64,000 nucleotides of DNA from Candidatus Shikimatogenerans bostrichidophilus (GTDB lineage Bacteria > Bacteroidota > Bacteroidia > Flavobacteriales > Blattabacteriaceae). The notes beneath the pieces are model-generated. The model was not told the DNA's origin. It was given only the letters and a program-made list of their open reading frames with translations, and did no database searches. Of this stretch, positions 17,819 through 25,973 are shown piece by piece (position 1 is the first letter of the stretch; each line of letters starts with the position of its first letter). A program made the translations under genes and the position numbers. The stretch is taken from the NCBI GenBank assembly GCA_029851265.1, contig CP099827.1:1-64000 (forward strand), in the 5' to 3' direction.

Positions 17819-18505
17819 ATGAATAAATTTTTTGTACCATTTTTAACAATTAATAATAAATTATATAATACAATATATTATAAAAATAATAAATATAAAT
17901 TAGATTATATAAAAATTTTTTTTTTATATATTAAACGAAGTGCAAATGAGATTTTTATTTTTGATAATTTTAATATAAATAATAAAAAAAAAGTTTTTTT
18001 AAATATTATTAATAGATTATCATATAATTATAATTTACCAATAAGTATTGAAATTAAAATTAAAAATATTAATTATTTTAATAAATTATTTTTCAATGGA
18101 GTTAACAAAATAATGTTAGATTATTTTTTTTTAAAAAATGATTTATTTTTAAAAAAAATGTTAAAATTTGATAATACAATAATTATTTTAAAAATTTTAA
18201 GTTATAGTAAATTTATTAATTTATTAAATAATAATAAAATAGATTTTAATTATATTAATAAATATAGTGAAATATTATTATATTTTAAAGAAAAAAAAAA
18301 TAATATATATAAAATTATAAATATATTAAAAAATACAATTAATAAAATTAAAATTAGAAAAATAATTTTTTTAAATATAAAAAATATTTTTTTTTTAAAA
18401 AAAATATTTTTAAAATTTAATATTAATGTAATAATTAATAATTATTTTTTTTCTTTAAATAAAAAAAATAGAAAAATAATATTTAAAAAAATTAATATTT
18501 ATTAA
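17819..18505 (+). CDS. hisF: HisF-like cyclase subunit, catalytic residues lost
   Basis: Probably a degenerate HisF, the barrel-fold cyclase partner of HisH. Its start MNKFFVPFLTINNK follows HisF (xxRIIPCLDVxxG), and RSANEIFIFDNFN matches the GADELVFLDI strand. The NLPISIEI stretch stands where NIPxTVGGG is expected. The catalytic aspartate of CLD is Thr10, the VAIDAK aspartate region reads IIILKI, and the DRDGT and phosphate-binding GG motifs are not visible. At 228 residues it is slightly short of the usual 250. Assignment depends heavily on the adjacent hisH, 8 bases upstream. HisA is a weaker alternative. It is still an open frame in a tight operon with suf genes. Confidence 0.6.
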   Translation: MNKFFVPFLTINNKLYNTIYYKNNKYKLDYIKIFFLYIKRSANEIFIFDNFNINNKKKVFLNIINRLSYNYNLPISIEIKIKNINYFNKLFFNGVNKIMLDYFFLKNDLFLKKMLKFDNTIIILKILSYSKFINLLNNNKIDFNYINKYSEILLYFKEKKNNIYKIINILKNTINKIKIRKIIFLNIKNIFFLKKIFLKFNINVIINNYFFSLNKKNRKIIFKKINIY

Positions 18506-18516
18506 TTAATAAACTT

Positions 18517-18852
18517 ATGTTATATATATCTAAACAAGCAAAACAAAAAATATTATATTTAATTAAAAAAGATAATTTATCTTTAGAAAATATTTTTTTA
18601 AGAATAAATTTAAAAAATGGTGGATGTTGTTCTGGGTTTTATTATAAATTAAAATTTGATAATAAAAAAAAAAAAGATGATAAATTGTTTATAATTAAAA
18701 AAATAAAAATTTTAATAAAAAAAACATTTTTAATTTATTTAAATGGTTTAAAATTACATTATAAAGAAGAATTAAATAAAAATGGTTTTATTTTTATAAA
18801 TCCTAATTCAAAAGAAACTTGTGGATGTGGAAATAGTTTTAGTTATTATTAA
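18517..18852 (+). CDS. sufA: A-type Fe-S carrier protein (SufA/IscA family)
   Basis: Carries Fe-S clusters from the SufBCD scaffold to client proteins. The 111-residue protein has the three A-type cysteines: one in GGCCSGFYYKL (about residue 34) and two in the C-terminal CGCG of KETCGCGNSF (about 105). The family form is GGCSGFxY followed by CGCGxSF. It begins 11 bases after hisF and ends 5 bases before sufB, so it heads the suf operon. Whether it is SufA, IscA or ErpA cannot be told from the sequence; sufA is chosen by context. Confidence 0.9.
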   Translation: MLYISKQAKQKILYLIKKDNLSLENIFLRINLKNGGCCSGFYYKLKFDNKKKKDDKLFIIKKIKILIKKTFLIYLNGLKLHYKEELNKNGFIFINPNSKETCGCGNSFSYY

Positions 18853-18857
18853 TAATA

Positions 18858-20258
18858 ATGAAAAAAGAATTTATAAAAGAAAAATATAAATATGGATTTT
18901 ATACTAAAATTAAATCTAATACTTTTCCATTAGGTATTAATAAAAAAATAATAAAAAAAATTTCTAAAATTAAAAAAGAACCTAAATGGTTTACTAAATG
19001 GAGACTAAAATCTTATAGTTATTGGAAAAAAAATATTTATAAATATCCAAAATGGGCTAATTTACGTTACAAAAAGATAAATTTTAAAAAAATTAGTTAT
19101 TTTTCTAAAATAGAAAATAAAAAAAATAAAAAATTAATAAAAACATTTAATAAATTAGGTGTACCAATAAACAATAAATTTGATAAAATTTCAATAGATT
19201 TTATTTTTGATTCTATTAGTATTAAAACAACTTATAATAAAATTTTGAAAAAATATGGTATTATTTTTTGTCCTCTTAGTGAAGCAATTAAAAAATATGA
19301 AAATTTGGTTAAAAAATATATAGGTAGTGTAGTACCATATAATGATAATTTTTATTCAGCCCTAAATTCCTCTGTTTTTTCTGATGGTTCTTTTTGTTAT
19401 ATTCCTAAAAATATTAAATGTCCTATAGATTTATCAACATATTTTAGAATTAATAATGAAACAATAGGACAATTTGAAAGAACTTTAATAATAGTAGAAG
19501 AAGGAGGATACGTAAGTTATTTAGAGGGATGTACTGCACCAATAAGATCAAATAATCAATTACATGCTGCAGTAGTAGAATTAATAGCTTTAAAAAATTC
19601 TAAAATAAAATATTCAACTATACAAAATTGGTATCCTGGAAATAAAAATGGTAGAGGTGGTATATTAAATTTTGTTACTAAAAGAGGTATTTGTTATGAA
19701 AAATCTAAAATATCATGGATACAAGTAGAAACTGGATCTTCGGTAACATGGAAATATCCATCATGTATACTTAAAGGAGATAATTCTATAGGAGAATTTA
19801 AATCAGTTTCTTTAACAAAAAATTATCAACAAATAGATACTGGTAGTAAAATGATACATATAGGAAAAAATACTAAAAGTACAATAATTTCAAAAAGTAT
19901 ATGTATGGATAATTCTATAAGTACATATAGAGGTTTAGTAAAAATATGTAAAAATTCTAAAAATTCTAATAATTTTACTCAATGTGATGCTTTATTAATA
20001 GGAAAAAAGTGTAGTTCTTATACTTTACCATATATATTATCTATGAATTCAACATCTAGGATAGAACATGAATCAACTATATCAAAAATAGAAGAAGAAC
20101 AAATTTTTTATTGTAATCAAAGAGGTATAGATAATGATAACGCTATGTCTTTAATAGTTAGTGGATTCAGTATGAATATAATAAATAATTTACCATTAGA
20201 ATTTGCTTTTGAAGCTAAACAGTTATTAAATATTAAATTAGAAAATAGTGTAGGTTAA
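18858..20258 (+). CDS. sufB: Fe-S cluster scaffold protein SufB
   Basis: SufB, with SufC and SufD, forms the SufBC2D complex on which Fe-S clusters are built. The 466 residues match family length and include GVPINNKFDKISIDFIFDS, the VVPYNDNFYSALNSSVFSDG block (about 150-170), YLEGCTAPIRS (about 220) with a conserved Cys, and the C-terminal RGID(N)DNAMSLIVSGF block. It is well conserved compared with SufD. The neighbours sufA, sufC, sufD and sufS are all co-directional. Confidence 0.97.
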   Translation: MKKEFIKEKYKYGFYTKIKSNTFPLGINKKIIKKISKIKKEPKWFTKWRLKSYSYWKKNIYKYPKWANLRYKKINFKKISYFSKIENKKNKKLIKTFNKLGVPINNKFDKISIDFIFDSISIKTTYNKILKKYGIIFCPLSEAIKKYENLVKKYIGSVVPYNDNFYSALNSSVFSDGSFCYIPKNIKCPIDLSTYFRINNETIGQFERTLIIVEEGGYVSYLEGCTAPIRSNNQLHAAVVELIALKNSKIKYSTIQNWYPGNKNGRGGILNFVTKRGICYEKSKISWIQVETGSSVTWKYPSCILKGDNSIGEFKSVSLTKNYQQIDTGSKMIHIGKNTKSTIISKSICMDNSISTYRGLVKICKNSKNSNNFTQCDALLIGKKCSSYTLPYILSMNSTSRIEHESTISKIEEEQIFYCNQRGIDNDNAMSLIVSGFSMNIINNLPLEFAFEAKQLLNIKLENSVG

Positions 20259-20274
20259 ATTATAAAAAATTAAT

Positions 20275-20997
20275 ATGTTAAAAATAAAAAATTTATATGT
20301 ATCAATTAATAAAAATTTAATTATTAAGGGATTAAATTTAAAAATTAAAAAAGGAGAAATACATATTATTATGGGACCTAATGGATCGGGTAAAAGTACA
20401 TTGTCTTATATTATAGCTGGTAAACCAAAGTATAAAATAGAAGATGGAGAAATATTATTTAATAATAAAATTATAAATAATTTAAAACCTGATAAAATAT
20501 CTAAATTAGGAATTTTTTTATCATTTCAAAATCCAGTAGAAATAGATGGATTAAGTATGTATAATTTTATAAAAAGTTTTATAAAAAAAAAAAATAATAA
20601 TAATATATTAAAAAATATATATAAAAAATGTGAAAAATTAAATATAAATAAAAAATATTTATCTCGTTATTTTAATTTAGGTTTTTCTGGAGGTGAAAAA
20701 AAAAAAAATGAAATTTTACAAATGTTAATTTTAAAACCAAAATTAACTATTTTAGATGAAATAGATTCAGGATTAGATATAGATTCATTAAAAAATATTT
20801 TAAATAATATTAAACAATATATAAATAAAAAAAAAAAAAAAAGATCTTTATTAATAATTACTCATTATACTAATATAATAAATTATATTAAACCTAATTT
20901 TGTTCATATTATATATGATGGAAAAATAATAAAATCAGGTAATAAAAAATTAATTAAAAAAATAGAAAAATATGGATATAATAAATTTATAAATTAA
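20275..20997 (+). CDS. sufC: Fe-S assembly ATPase SufC
   Basis: ABC-type ATPase of the SufBCD complex; it is cytosolic and not a transporter. The 240 residues show Walker A GPNGSGKST (about 36-44), Q-loop SFQNPVEIDG, the ABC signature FSGGEKKKNEI (about 137-147), Walker B LTILDEIDSGLDID and the switch His in IITHY. The SufC-specific LDEIDSGLDID form separates it from transporter ATPases. The stop codon overlaps the start of sufD by one base. Confidence 0.97.
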   Translation: MLKIKNLYVSINKNLIIKGLNLKIKKGEIHIIMGPNGSGKSTLSYIIAGKPKYKIEDGEILFNNKIINNLKPDKISKLGIFLSFQNPVEIDGLSMYNFIKSFIKKKNNNNILKNIYKKCEKLNINKKYLSRYFNLGFSGGEKKKNEILQMLILKPKLTILDEIDSGLDIDSLKNILNNIKQYINKKKKKRSLLIITHYTNIINYIKPNFVHIIYDGKIIKSGNKKLIKKIEKYGYNKFIN

Positions 20998-22274
20998 TGA
21001 ATATTAAAATAATAGATATAAATAAATATATAAATAAAAAAAAAATAAATAATAATAAATTTTTAAAATTAATTTATAAAAATTTTATTAAAAAAAAAAA
21101 GCCAAATTTTTTAATAGAAGAATGGAGGTATTCTAAAATTAATTATATAATAAAAAGAAAATATAATATAGAAAAAAAAAATAAAAAACTAAAAATAGAT
21201 AATTATAATTTTAAAAAAGATGATATTAATATTTTTTTTATAAATGGTTTTTTTTATAAATATAATATTAATAACATTAATTTAATTTTTAAAATTAAAA
21301 AAAAAAAAATTAATAATATTAATAAATATTTAAATTTAATTAAAAATTATAATTATTTTTCTTATTTAAATATTATATCTTCTTTTTTAAATAAAAATAA
21401 ATGTATTTTTTTATATATTAAAAATAAAAATAAAAATAAAAAATATATTAATTTAAAATTAAATTATATTTATAATATTAAAAAATCTATTATGACTAAT
21501 ATAAAAATTTTTATTTTTGTTAGAAAAAATACATTTTTAAATATTAAAGAAAAATATATAATTAATAATAAAAATAAAAAAATTTTACATAATAATTTGT
21601 TAAATATTTATATTAAAAAAAAAAGTAATGTTATATATTTAAAGTATAAAAATAATAATTTAAATTTTATTTCTATTAACAACGTTTATATATTTCAAAA
21701 ATCATTAAGTAAATTTTATTTATATGACTTTTATATTAATGAAAGATATACATTAAATTATATTAAAGTAAATAATATATCAAATAATTCTTTATGTAGA
21801 TTATATGGAATTATAATAGGTAATAAAAATCAAATTATAGAAAATTATATAAAAATAAAAAATAATTATAATTTTTGTAATAATAAACAGTATTATATAG
21901 GAATATATGATGATAAATCTATAGGAATATTTAATAGTATAATAAATATTAAAAAAAAAACAAAATATAATATATCTTATCAAAAATATAAAAATTTTAT
22001 TTTATCTGATAAAGTTTTTTTATTTTTAAAACCTCAATTAAATATTTTATCTAATAATATTAAATGTTCTCATGGTGTAAATATAGGTAAAATAGATAAA
22101 AATATAATTTTTTATTTACAATCTAGAGGTATACCTTTATATAAAACTAAAATTATTTTTTTTTTATCTATTTTTTATAAAATATTTAATAATAAAGAAT
22201 TAAAGTATTTTAAAGATTTTATAAAAAAAATAAAATATAATTTAAAATTAAAATTAAAATTAATTTGTAAATAA
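20997..22274 (+). CDS. sufD: Fe-S assembly protein SufD
   Basis: SufD pairs with SufB and SufC as scaffold and iron-entry subunit. The 425 residues are strongly diverged, but family landmarks remain: EEWRYSKINY near the N-terminus (family ExWRYT), and the C-terminal ILSNNIKCSHGVNIGKIDKN (family IxADDVKCSHGATVGxLD) with the conserved Cys-Ser-His, then LQSRGIP. The middle is Lys/Asn/Ile low complexity. Position between sufC (1-base overlap) and sufS (1-base overlap) fixes the assignment. Confidence 0.93.
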   Translation: MNIKIIDINKYINKKKINNNKFLKLIYKNFIKKKKPNFLIEEWRYSKINYIIKRKYNIEKKNKKLKIDNYNFKKDDINIFFINGFFYKYNINNINLIFKIKKKKINNINKYLNLIKNYNYFSYLNIISSFLNKNKCIFLYIKNKNKNKKYINLKLNYIYNIKKSIMTNIKIFIFVRKNTFLNIKEKYIINNKNKKILHNNLLNIYIKKKSNVIYLKYKNNNLNFISINNVYIFQKSLSKFYLYDFYINERYTLNYIKVNNISNNSLCRLYGIIIGNKNQIIENYIKIKNNYNFCNNKQYYIGIYDDKSIGIFNSIINIKKKTKYNISYQKYKNFILSDKVFLFLKPQLNILSNNIKCSHGVNIGKIDKNIIFYLQSRGIPLYKTKIIFFLSIFYKIFNNKELKYFKDFIKKIKYNLKLKLKLICK

Positions 22275-23512
22275 TGTTTACAAAAAAAGAAATAATAAAT
22301 ATAAGAAATCAATTTCCTATTTTTAGTAAAAAAATTAATGGATATCCTTTAATATATTTTGATAATTCATCAACAACTCAAAAACCTAAATGTTTAATAA
22401 ATAAAAATAAATATTATTATTATAATTTAAATTCTAATGTATATAGAAACAATTGTTATTTAAGTAATAAATCTACATTTTATATAGAAAAATGTAGAAA
22501 TATAATAAAAAATTTTATTAATGCTAATAGTAAAAAAGAAATAATTTTTACTAAAGGTACTACAGAATCAATAAATTTAATATGTAATTGTTTAAATAAT
22601 ATAAATATATTAAAAAAGAATGATGAAATAATTATATCTTTATTAGAACATCATTCTAATATTATACCTTGGCAATATTTATGTAAAAAAAAAAAATTAA
22701 TTTTAAAAATTATTAATATAAATAAAAAATATAATATATCTTTAAAATCTTTAAAAAATATAATATCTAACAAAACTAAAATAATTTCTATTACACATAT
22801 ATCTAATGTTTTTGGTACAATTTTACCAATAAAAAAAATAGTAGAAATAATTAGAAATAAAAATAAGAATATTATTATAATATTAGATGGTGCTCAATCT
22901 ATATCTCATATACCAATAAATGTTAAATCATTAAATATAGATTTTTATGCTTTTTCTACTCATAAAATATACGGACCTTATGGATTGGGTATATTATATG
23001 GTAAAAAAAAAATATTAAATCAATTTCCACCATATCAATTAGGAGGATCTATGATTAAAAGTGTAACATTAAATAAAACAATATATACAGATTTACCTAA
23101 AAAATTTGAAGCAGGTACTCCTAATATATGTTCTATATTTTGTTTTTTATATGTTATAAAGTATATAAATAAAATTAATATTTACAATATTAATATTTAT
23201 GAAAAAAAATTAATTAATTTTATTAAAAATTTATTTTTAAAAAATAAAAATATAATTTTATATGGTAAAAATAATATACATTCTTCATCAATATTATCTT
23301 TTAATATTAAAAATATAAATAATTTTGACATAGGATGTATGTTAAATAAATATGGTATATGTGTAAGAACGGGGTATCATTGTTCTCATCCATTAATGAA
23401 ATATTTAAATATAAATGGTACTATAAGAATTAGTTTTGGTATGTATAATACTATAGAAGAAATAGATAAATTTTATTTTTTTTTATTAAAAATAATAAAA
23501 TTATTAAAATAA
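22274..23512 (+). CDS. sufS: Cysteine desulfurase SufS
   Basis: PLP-dependent enzyme that removes sulfur from cysteine as a persulfide for Fe-S cluster assembly and probably for MnmA-dependent tRNA thiolation (mnmA is in this window). The 412 residues show YFDNSSTTQKP, LEHHSNIIPWQ with the PLP-stacking His, DGAQSISH, the PLP lysine in STHKIYGPYG (about 229) and the catalytic Cys in RTGYHCSHPLM (about 367). No SufE gene is seen in the window. The 3' end converges on and overlaps the ftsY reading frame by 9 bases. Confidence 0.97.
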   Translation: MFTKKEIINIRNQFPIFSKKINGYPLIYFDNSSTTQKPKCLINKNKYYYYNLNSNVYRNNCYLSNKSTFYIEKCRNIIKNFINANSKKEIIFTKGTTESINLICNCLNNINILKKNDEIIISLLEHHSNIIPWQYLCKKKKLILKIININKKYNISLKSLKNIISNKTKIISITHISNVFGTILPIKKIVEIIRNKNKNIIIILDGAQSISHIPINVKSLNIDFYAFSTHKIYGPYGLGILYGKKKILNQFPPYQLGGSMIKSVTLNKTIYTDLPKKFEAGTPNICSIFCFLYVIKYINKINIYNINIYEKKLINFIKNLFLKNKNIILYGKNNIHSSSILSFNIKNINNFDIGCMLNKYGICVRTGYHCSHPLMKYLNINGTIRISFGMYNTIEEIDKFYFFLLKIIKLLK

Positions 23513-24112
23513 TATTTTACAAATATTTTTAATTATTTTTTTTTTATTTAAAATATTTATATTTTCTATATTTTTACCATAAATTATAAATTTTATAGGT
23601 ATTTTAAAAATTTTATATATATTTACTATTAAACCATAGTTATTATATAAATCAAATTTAGTAATAATAATAGAATTAATATTAATAAAATTTTTAATTT
23701 TTTTTATTTGTTTTTTTATTATTTGTATTTTTTCAATTAAAGTATCTAAAATTAATATATTTTCTATTAAACATTTTTTATATATAATTTTTTGATTTTT
23801 TTTTAATTCATTTAATAAATCTTTATTTAAATTTTTTGAATTATCTATAAAAATAAAATTAATTTTTTTTTTTTTAGCATATTTTATAGATTCACATATT
23901 ATATGTTTAATATTATTTTTTTTTTTAAATAAAAATATAAATATGTTTTTGTTTTTTAAATATGAATATTTTAATATATCTTTTGAAACTATTAATAATT
24001 TTTTATTTTTATATTTATTATTTAAAAAAAAAGTTAATTTTATAATACTTGTTGTTTTACCAGTTCCATTTATACCTAAAAAAAAAAATATATATGGAAA
24101 TTTATTTTTTTT

Positions 24113-24364
24113 TAATGATATTTGTTTATTAAAATTTATAGTTTTTTTTTTAATTAAAAATAAATTATAAAAATATTTTTTTATATATAATAAAATTTTT
24201 GATTTTTTATTTTTAATTAAAAAAAAAACTATAAATTTTAATAAACAAATATCATTAAAATAATGATATTTGTTTATTAAAATTTATAGTTTTTTTTTTA
24301 ATTAAAAATAAATTAAAAAAATATTTTTTTATATATAATAAAATTTTTGATTTTTTATTTTTAA
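24113..24364. repeat. 104-bp direct repeat inside ftsY
   Basis: Positions 24113-24216 and 24261-24364 are the same 104 bases with one difference (T at 24168, A at 24316). The offset is 148 bases. The sequence between them is the left arm of the inverted repeat listed separately. It is not a known mobile element: there is no transposase, and the unit is ftsY coding sequence itself. Confidence 0.95.
24206..24312. repeat. 52-bp perfect inverted repeat with 3-base loop in ftsY
   Basis: Arms 24206-24257 and 24261-24312 are perfect reverse complements separated by AAA. The centre reads ATATCATTA-AAA-TAATGATAT. The arrangement (direct copy, inverted copy, direct copy) is what a double template switch would produce. 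It creates the premature stop in the ftsY N-terminal fragment. Confidence 0.95.
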
Positions 24365-24504
24365 ATTTTTCAATATTTTTAATTATATTATATGTTATTT
24401 TAATACCAAAATCATTATTAATTAAATTTAATTCTAATTTTTTAATTATTTTGTTATTTTTAAAATTATTATAAAATATTTTATTTATAAAAAAAAAAAA
24501 ATTA

Positions 24505-24636
24505 TTAATCATTTATTATTTTTTTAATTTTTTTTTCATTAATTATTTTTTCTATAAAAGTGTAATAACCATTTTTTTTTTTAACCATTTTTATGTATTT
24601 TATATATTTTGTTTTATTATTTATTTTATTTTTCAT
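24505..24636 (-). CDS. DUF4295 family small protein
   Basis: A 43-residue basic protein whose core YIKMVKKKNGYYTFIEKII resembles the Bacteroidota DUF4295 family (family VIKMVKSxKTGAYxFKEEMV). That family is encoded between rpmG and ftsY throughout the phylum, exactly the position here, and is a likely ribosome-associated small protein of unproven function. The stop codon region overlaps the ftsY start by 8 bases. It starts 27 bases after the rpmG stop. It is shorter than many ORF cut-offs and easily missed. Confidence 0.85.
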   Translation of the reverse strand: MKNKINNKTKYIKYIKMVKKKNGYYTFIEKIINEKKIKKIIND

Positions 24637-24663
24637 TATATATAATTTTATTAATAATAATTA

Positions 24664-24840
24664 TTATATTTCTTTATGAATAGTTCTTTTTTTTAATATA
24701 TAATTATATTTTTTTAATTTTAATTTTTTTTTATTATTTTTAATATTTTTACTAGTATAGTATCGAGATATATTTTTATTTTTATTATTTTTTTTTTGTT
24801 CTATACATTCTATTATTATATTTTTTCTATTTTTTGACAT
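24664..24840 (-). CDS. rpmG: 50S ribosomal protein L33
   Basis: A 58-residue L33. Recognisable blocks are NIIIECIEQ (family VILECT), [12 protein letters not shown] (family SRYITTKNRRNT) and [19 protein letters not shown] (family LELKKYNPxLKKxTVHKE). Zinc-binding cysteines are absent, as in C-minus L33 proteins. The start overlaps the end of rpmB by 25 bases in another frame. The order rpmB-rpmG-DUF4295-ftsY is the Bacteroidota arrangement. Confidence 0.93.
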   Translation of the reverse strand: MSKNRKNIIIECIEQKKNNKNKNISRYYTSKNIKNNKKKLKLKKYNYILKKRTIHKEI

Positions 24841-25058
24841 TTTTTATATTTTTTAATTGCATTATTTAATCCTATTTTTTTTATTAATCTTAATGCATAA
24901 GAAGAAATTTTTAATTTTATCCATTTTTTTTTATTTTGATCATATATTTTTTTTTTAAATATATTTATTTTAAACCATCTTTTATTTTTTATATTAGAGT
25001 CAGAAACTTTATTACCTGACATAGGTTTTTTATTTGTTATTTTACATATTTTAGACAT
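24816..25058 (-). CDS. rpmB: 50S ribosomal protein L28
   Basis: L28, 80 residues. The family start [20 protein letters not shown] (residues 5-24) is followed by KRRF-like KRWFKIN and the C-terminal [19 protein letters not shown]. It is the first gene of the minus-strand group and is divergent from the DUF4290 gene, with 86 AT-only bases between them that must hold both promoters. Confidence 0.96.
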   Translation of the reverse strand: MSKICKITNKKPMSGNKVSDSNIKNKRWFKINIFKKKIYDQNKKKWIKLKISSYALRLIKKIGLNNAIKKYKKCQKIEKI

Positions 25059-25144
25059 TGTATAATATAATATTTTAAATTATTAATTAAATTTTAATTT
25101 TAAATTATTTTTTTTATTTATAAAATAAATTACAAAATTATAAT

Positions 25145-25771
25145 ATGGAATACAACACTTCTAGAAAAAATATAATTATTCCACAATATGGTAGAAATAT
25201 TGAAAAATTTGTTGATAAAATAGTTAAAATTAAAAATAAAAAAATAAGAAATAAAAATGCTATAATGATTATAAATATTATGAGTAATATAAATAATAAT
25301 AAACAAAAAAATATAATAGAATATAAACGTAGATTGTGGGAACAATTATTTTTAATATCTAAAATGAAATTGAAAGTTGATTATCCTTTTAAAATTAATA
25401 AATTAAAAATAAAAAAAAAAAAAATATTATTTCAAAAAAAATATAAATTAAAACATTTTAAATATAAATATTATGGTAAAATAATACAATATTTTATTAA
25501 AAAAATTTTAATTAAAATAAATGATAAAGAAATAAAAAAAAAATATATATATATAATAGCTAATTTAATGAAGTATAATTATATTAAATGGAATAAAATA
25601 AATGATGTTGAAGATAAAATAATATTTAAAGATATTAAATATATATCTAAAGGTAAAATAGATTTTACAAAAAATTTTAATTTTTTAAATAAAATAGATA
25701 AAAAAAAAATATATAATATAAAAAAAAAAATATATAATAAATATTTATATTTTAAAAAAAAAAAAAAATAA
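25145..25771 (+). CDS. DUF4290 family protein
   Basis: A 208-residue protein whose N-terminus MEYNTSRKNIIIPQYGRNIE, followed by RRLWEQLFLISKMKLKVDYP, matches DUF4290 (family MEYNTxRxxLxLPEYGRNIQ, KxKLWDHLxIMSDFxLDIDYPY). This family is confined to Bacteroidota and has no established function. The C-terminal third is Lys/Ile/Tyr low complexity. There is no signal peptide or membrane segment. It is free-standing between rpmB (divergent) and tRNA-Val. Retention in so small a genome suggests a basic cellular role. Confidence 0.9.
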   Translation: MEYNTSRKNIIIPQYGRNIEKFVDKIVKIKNKKIRNKNAIMIINIMSNINNNKQKNIIEYKRRLWEQLFLISKMKLKVDYPFKINKLKIKKKKILFQKKYKLKHFKYKYYGKIIQYFIKKILIKINDKEIKKKYIYIIANLMKYNYIKWNKINDVEDKIIFKDIKYISKGKIDFTKNFNFLNKIDKKKIYNIKKKIYNKYLYFKKKKK

Positions 25772-25824
25772 ATTAAATTTTTATTTGTATAATAAAATTA
25801 AAAATATTATATATAAAATATATA

Positions 25825-25899
25825 GGGTGATTAGCTCAGTTGGTTTAGAGCATTTGCCTTACAAGCAAAAGGTCATTAGTTCAAATCTAATATCACCCA
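25825..25899 (+). tRNA. trnV: tRNA-Val (anticodon TAC)
   Basis: A 75-base plus-strand cloverleaf with acceptor GGGTGAT/ATCACCC, discriminator A, anticodon stem TTGCC/AAGCAA region with loop CTTACAA, and T loop TTCAAAT. The UAC anticodon matches valine, the codon family charged by valS further along. Confidence 0.96.
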
Positions 25900-25973
25900 A
25901 TTTTTTATTATATATATAATTATTTTATTTATATTATATTTTAATATAATTTTTAAAAAAAATATACGTTTGT

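Larger units (their letters stand above)
23504..24512 (-). pseudogene. ftsY: Signal recognition particle receptor FtsY, split by an internal duplication
   Basis: FtsY docks SRP-ribosome complexes at SecYEG. The minus strand encodes an NG-domain FtsY in two parts. The N domain runs from ATG at 24512 (LELNLINNDFGIKITYNIIKNI) to a premature stop at 24255. The G domain (24112 down to the stop at 23504) has G1 LGINGTGKTTS, G4 TKFD and the C-terminal IPIKFIIYGK block, but no start codon. Between them a 148-base insertion (24113-24260) duplicates local sequence in direct and inverted orientation. Deleting it fuses the parts in frame into 286 residues, a normal minimal FtsY NG length. Even so the G3 DTAGR motif reads DNSKN, so the gene looks decayed. 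An assembly or amplification artefact is the alternative explanation for the insertion. Confidence 0.85.

Noticed and set aside
23943-24170. Plus-strand ORF of 75 codons between sufS and rpmB
   Set aside because: It is the complement of the ftsY G domain, whose P-loop is read on the minus strand.
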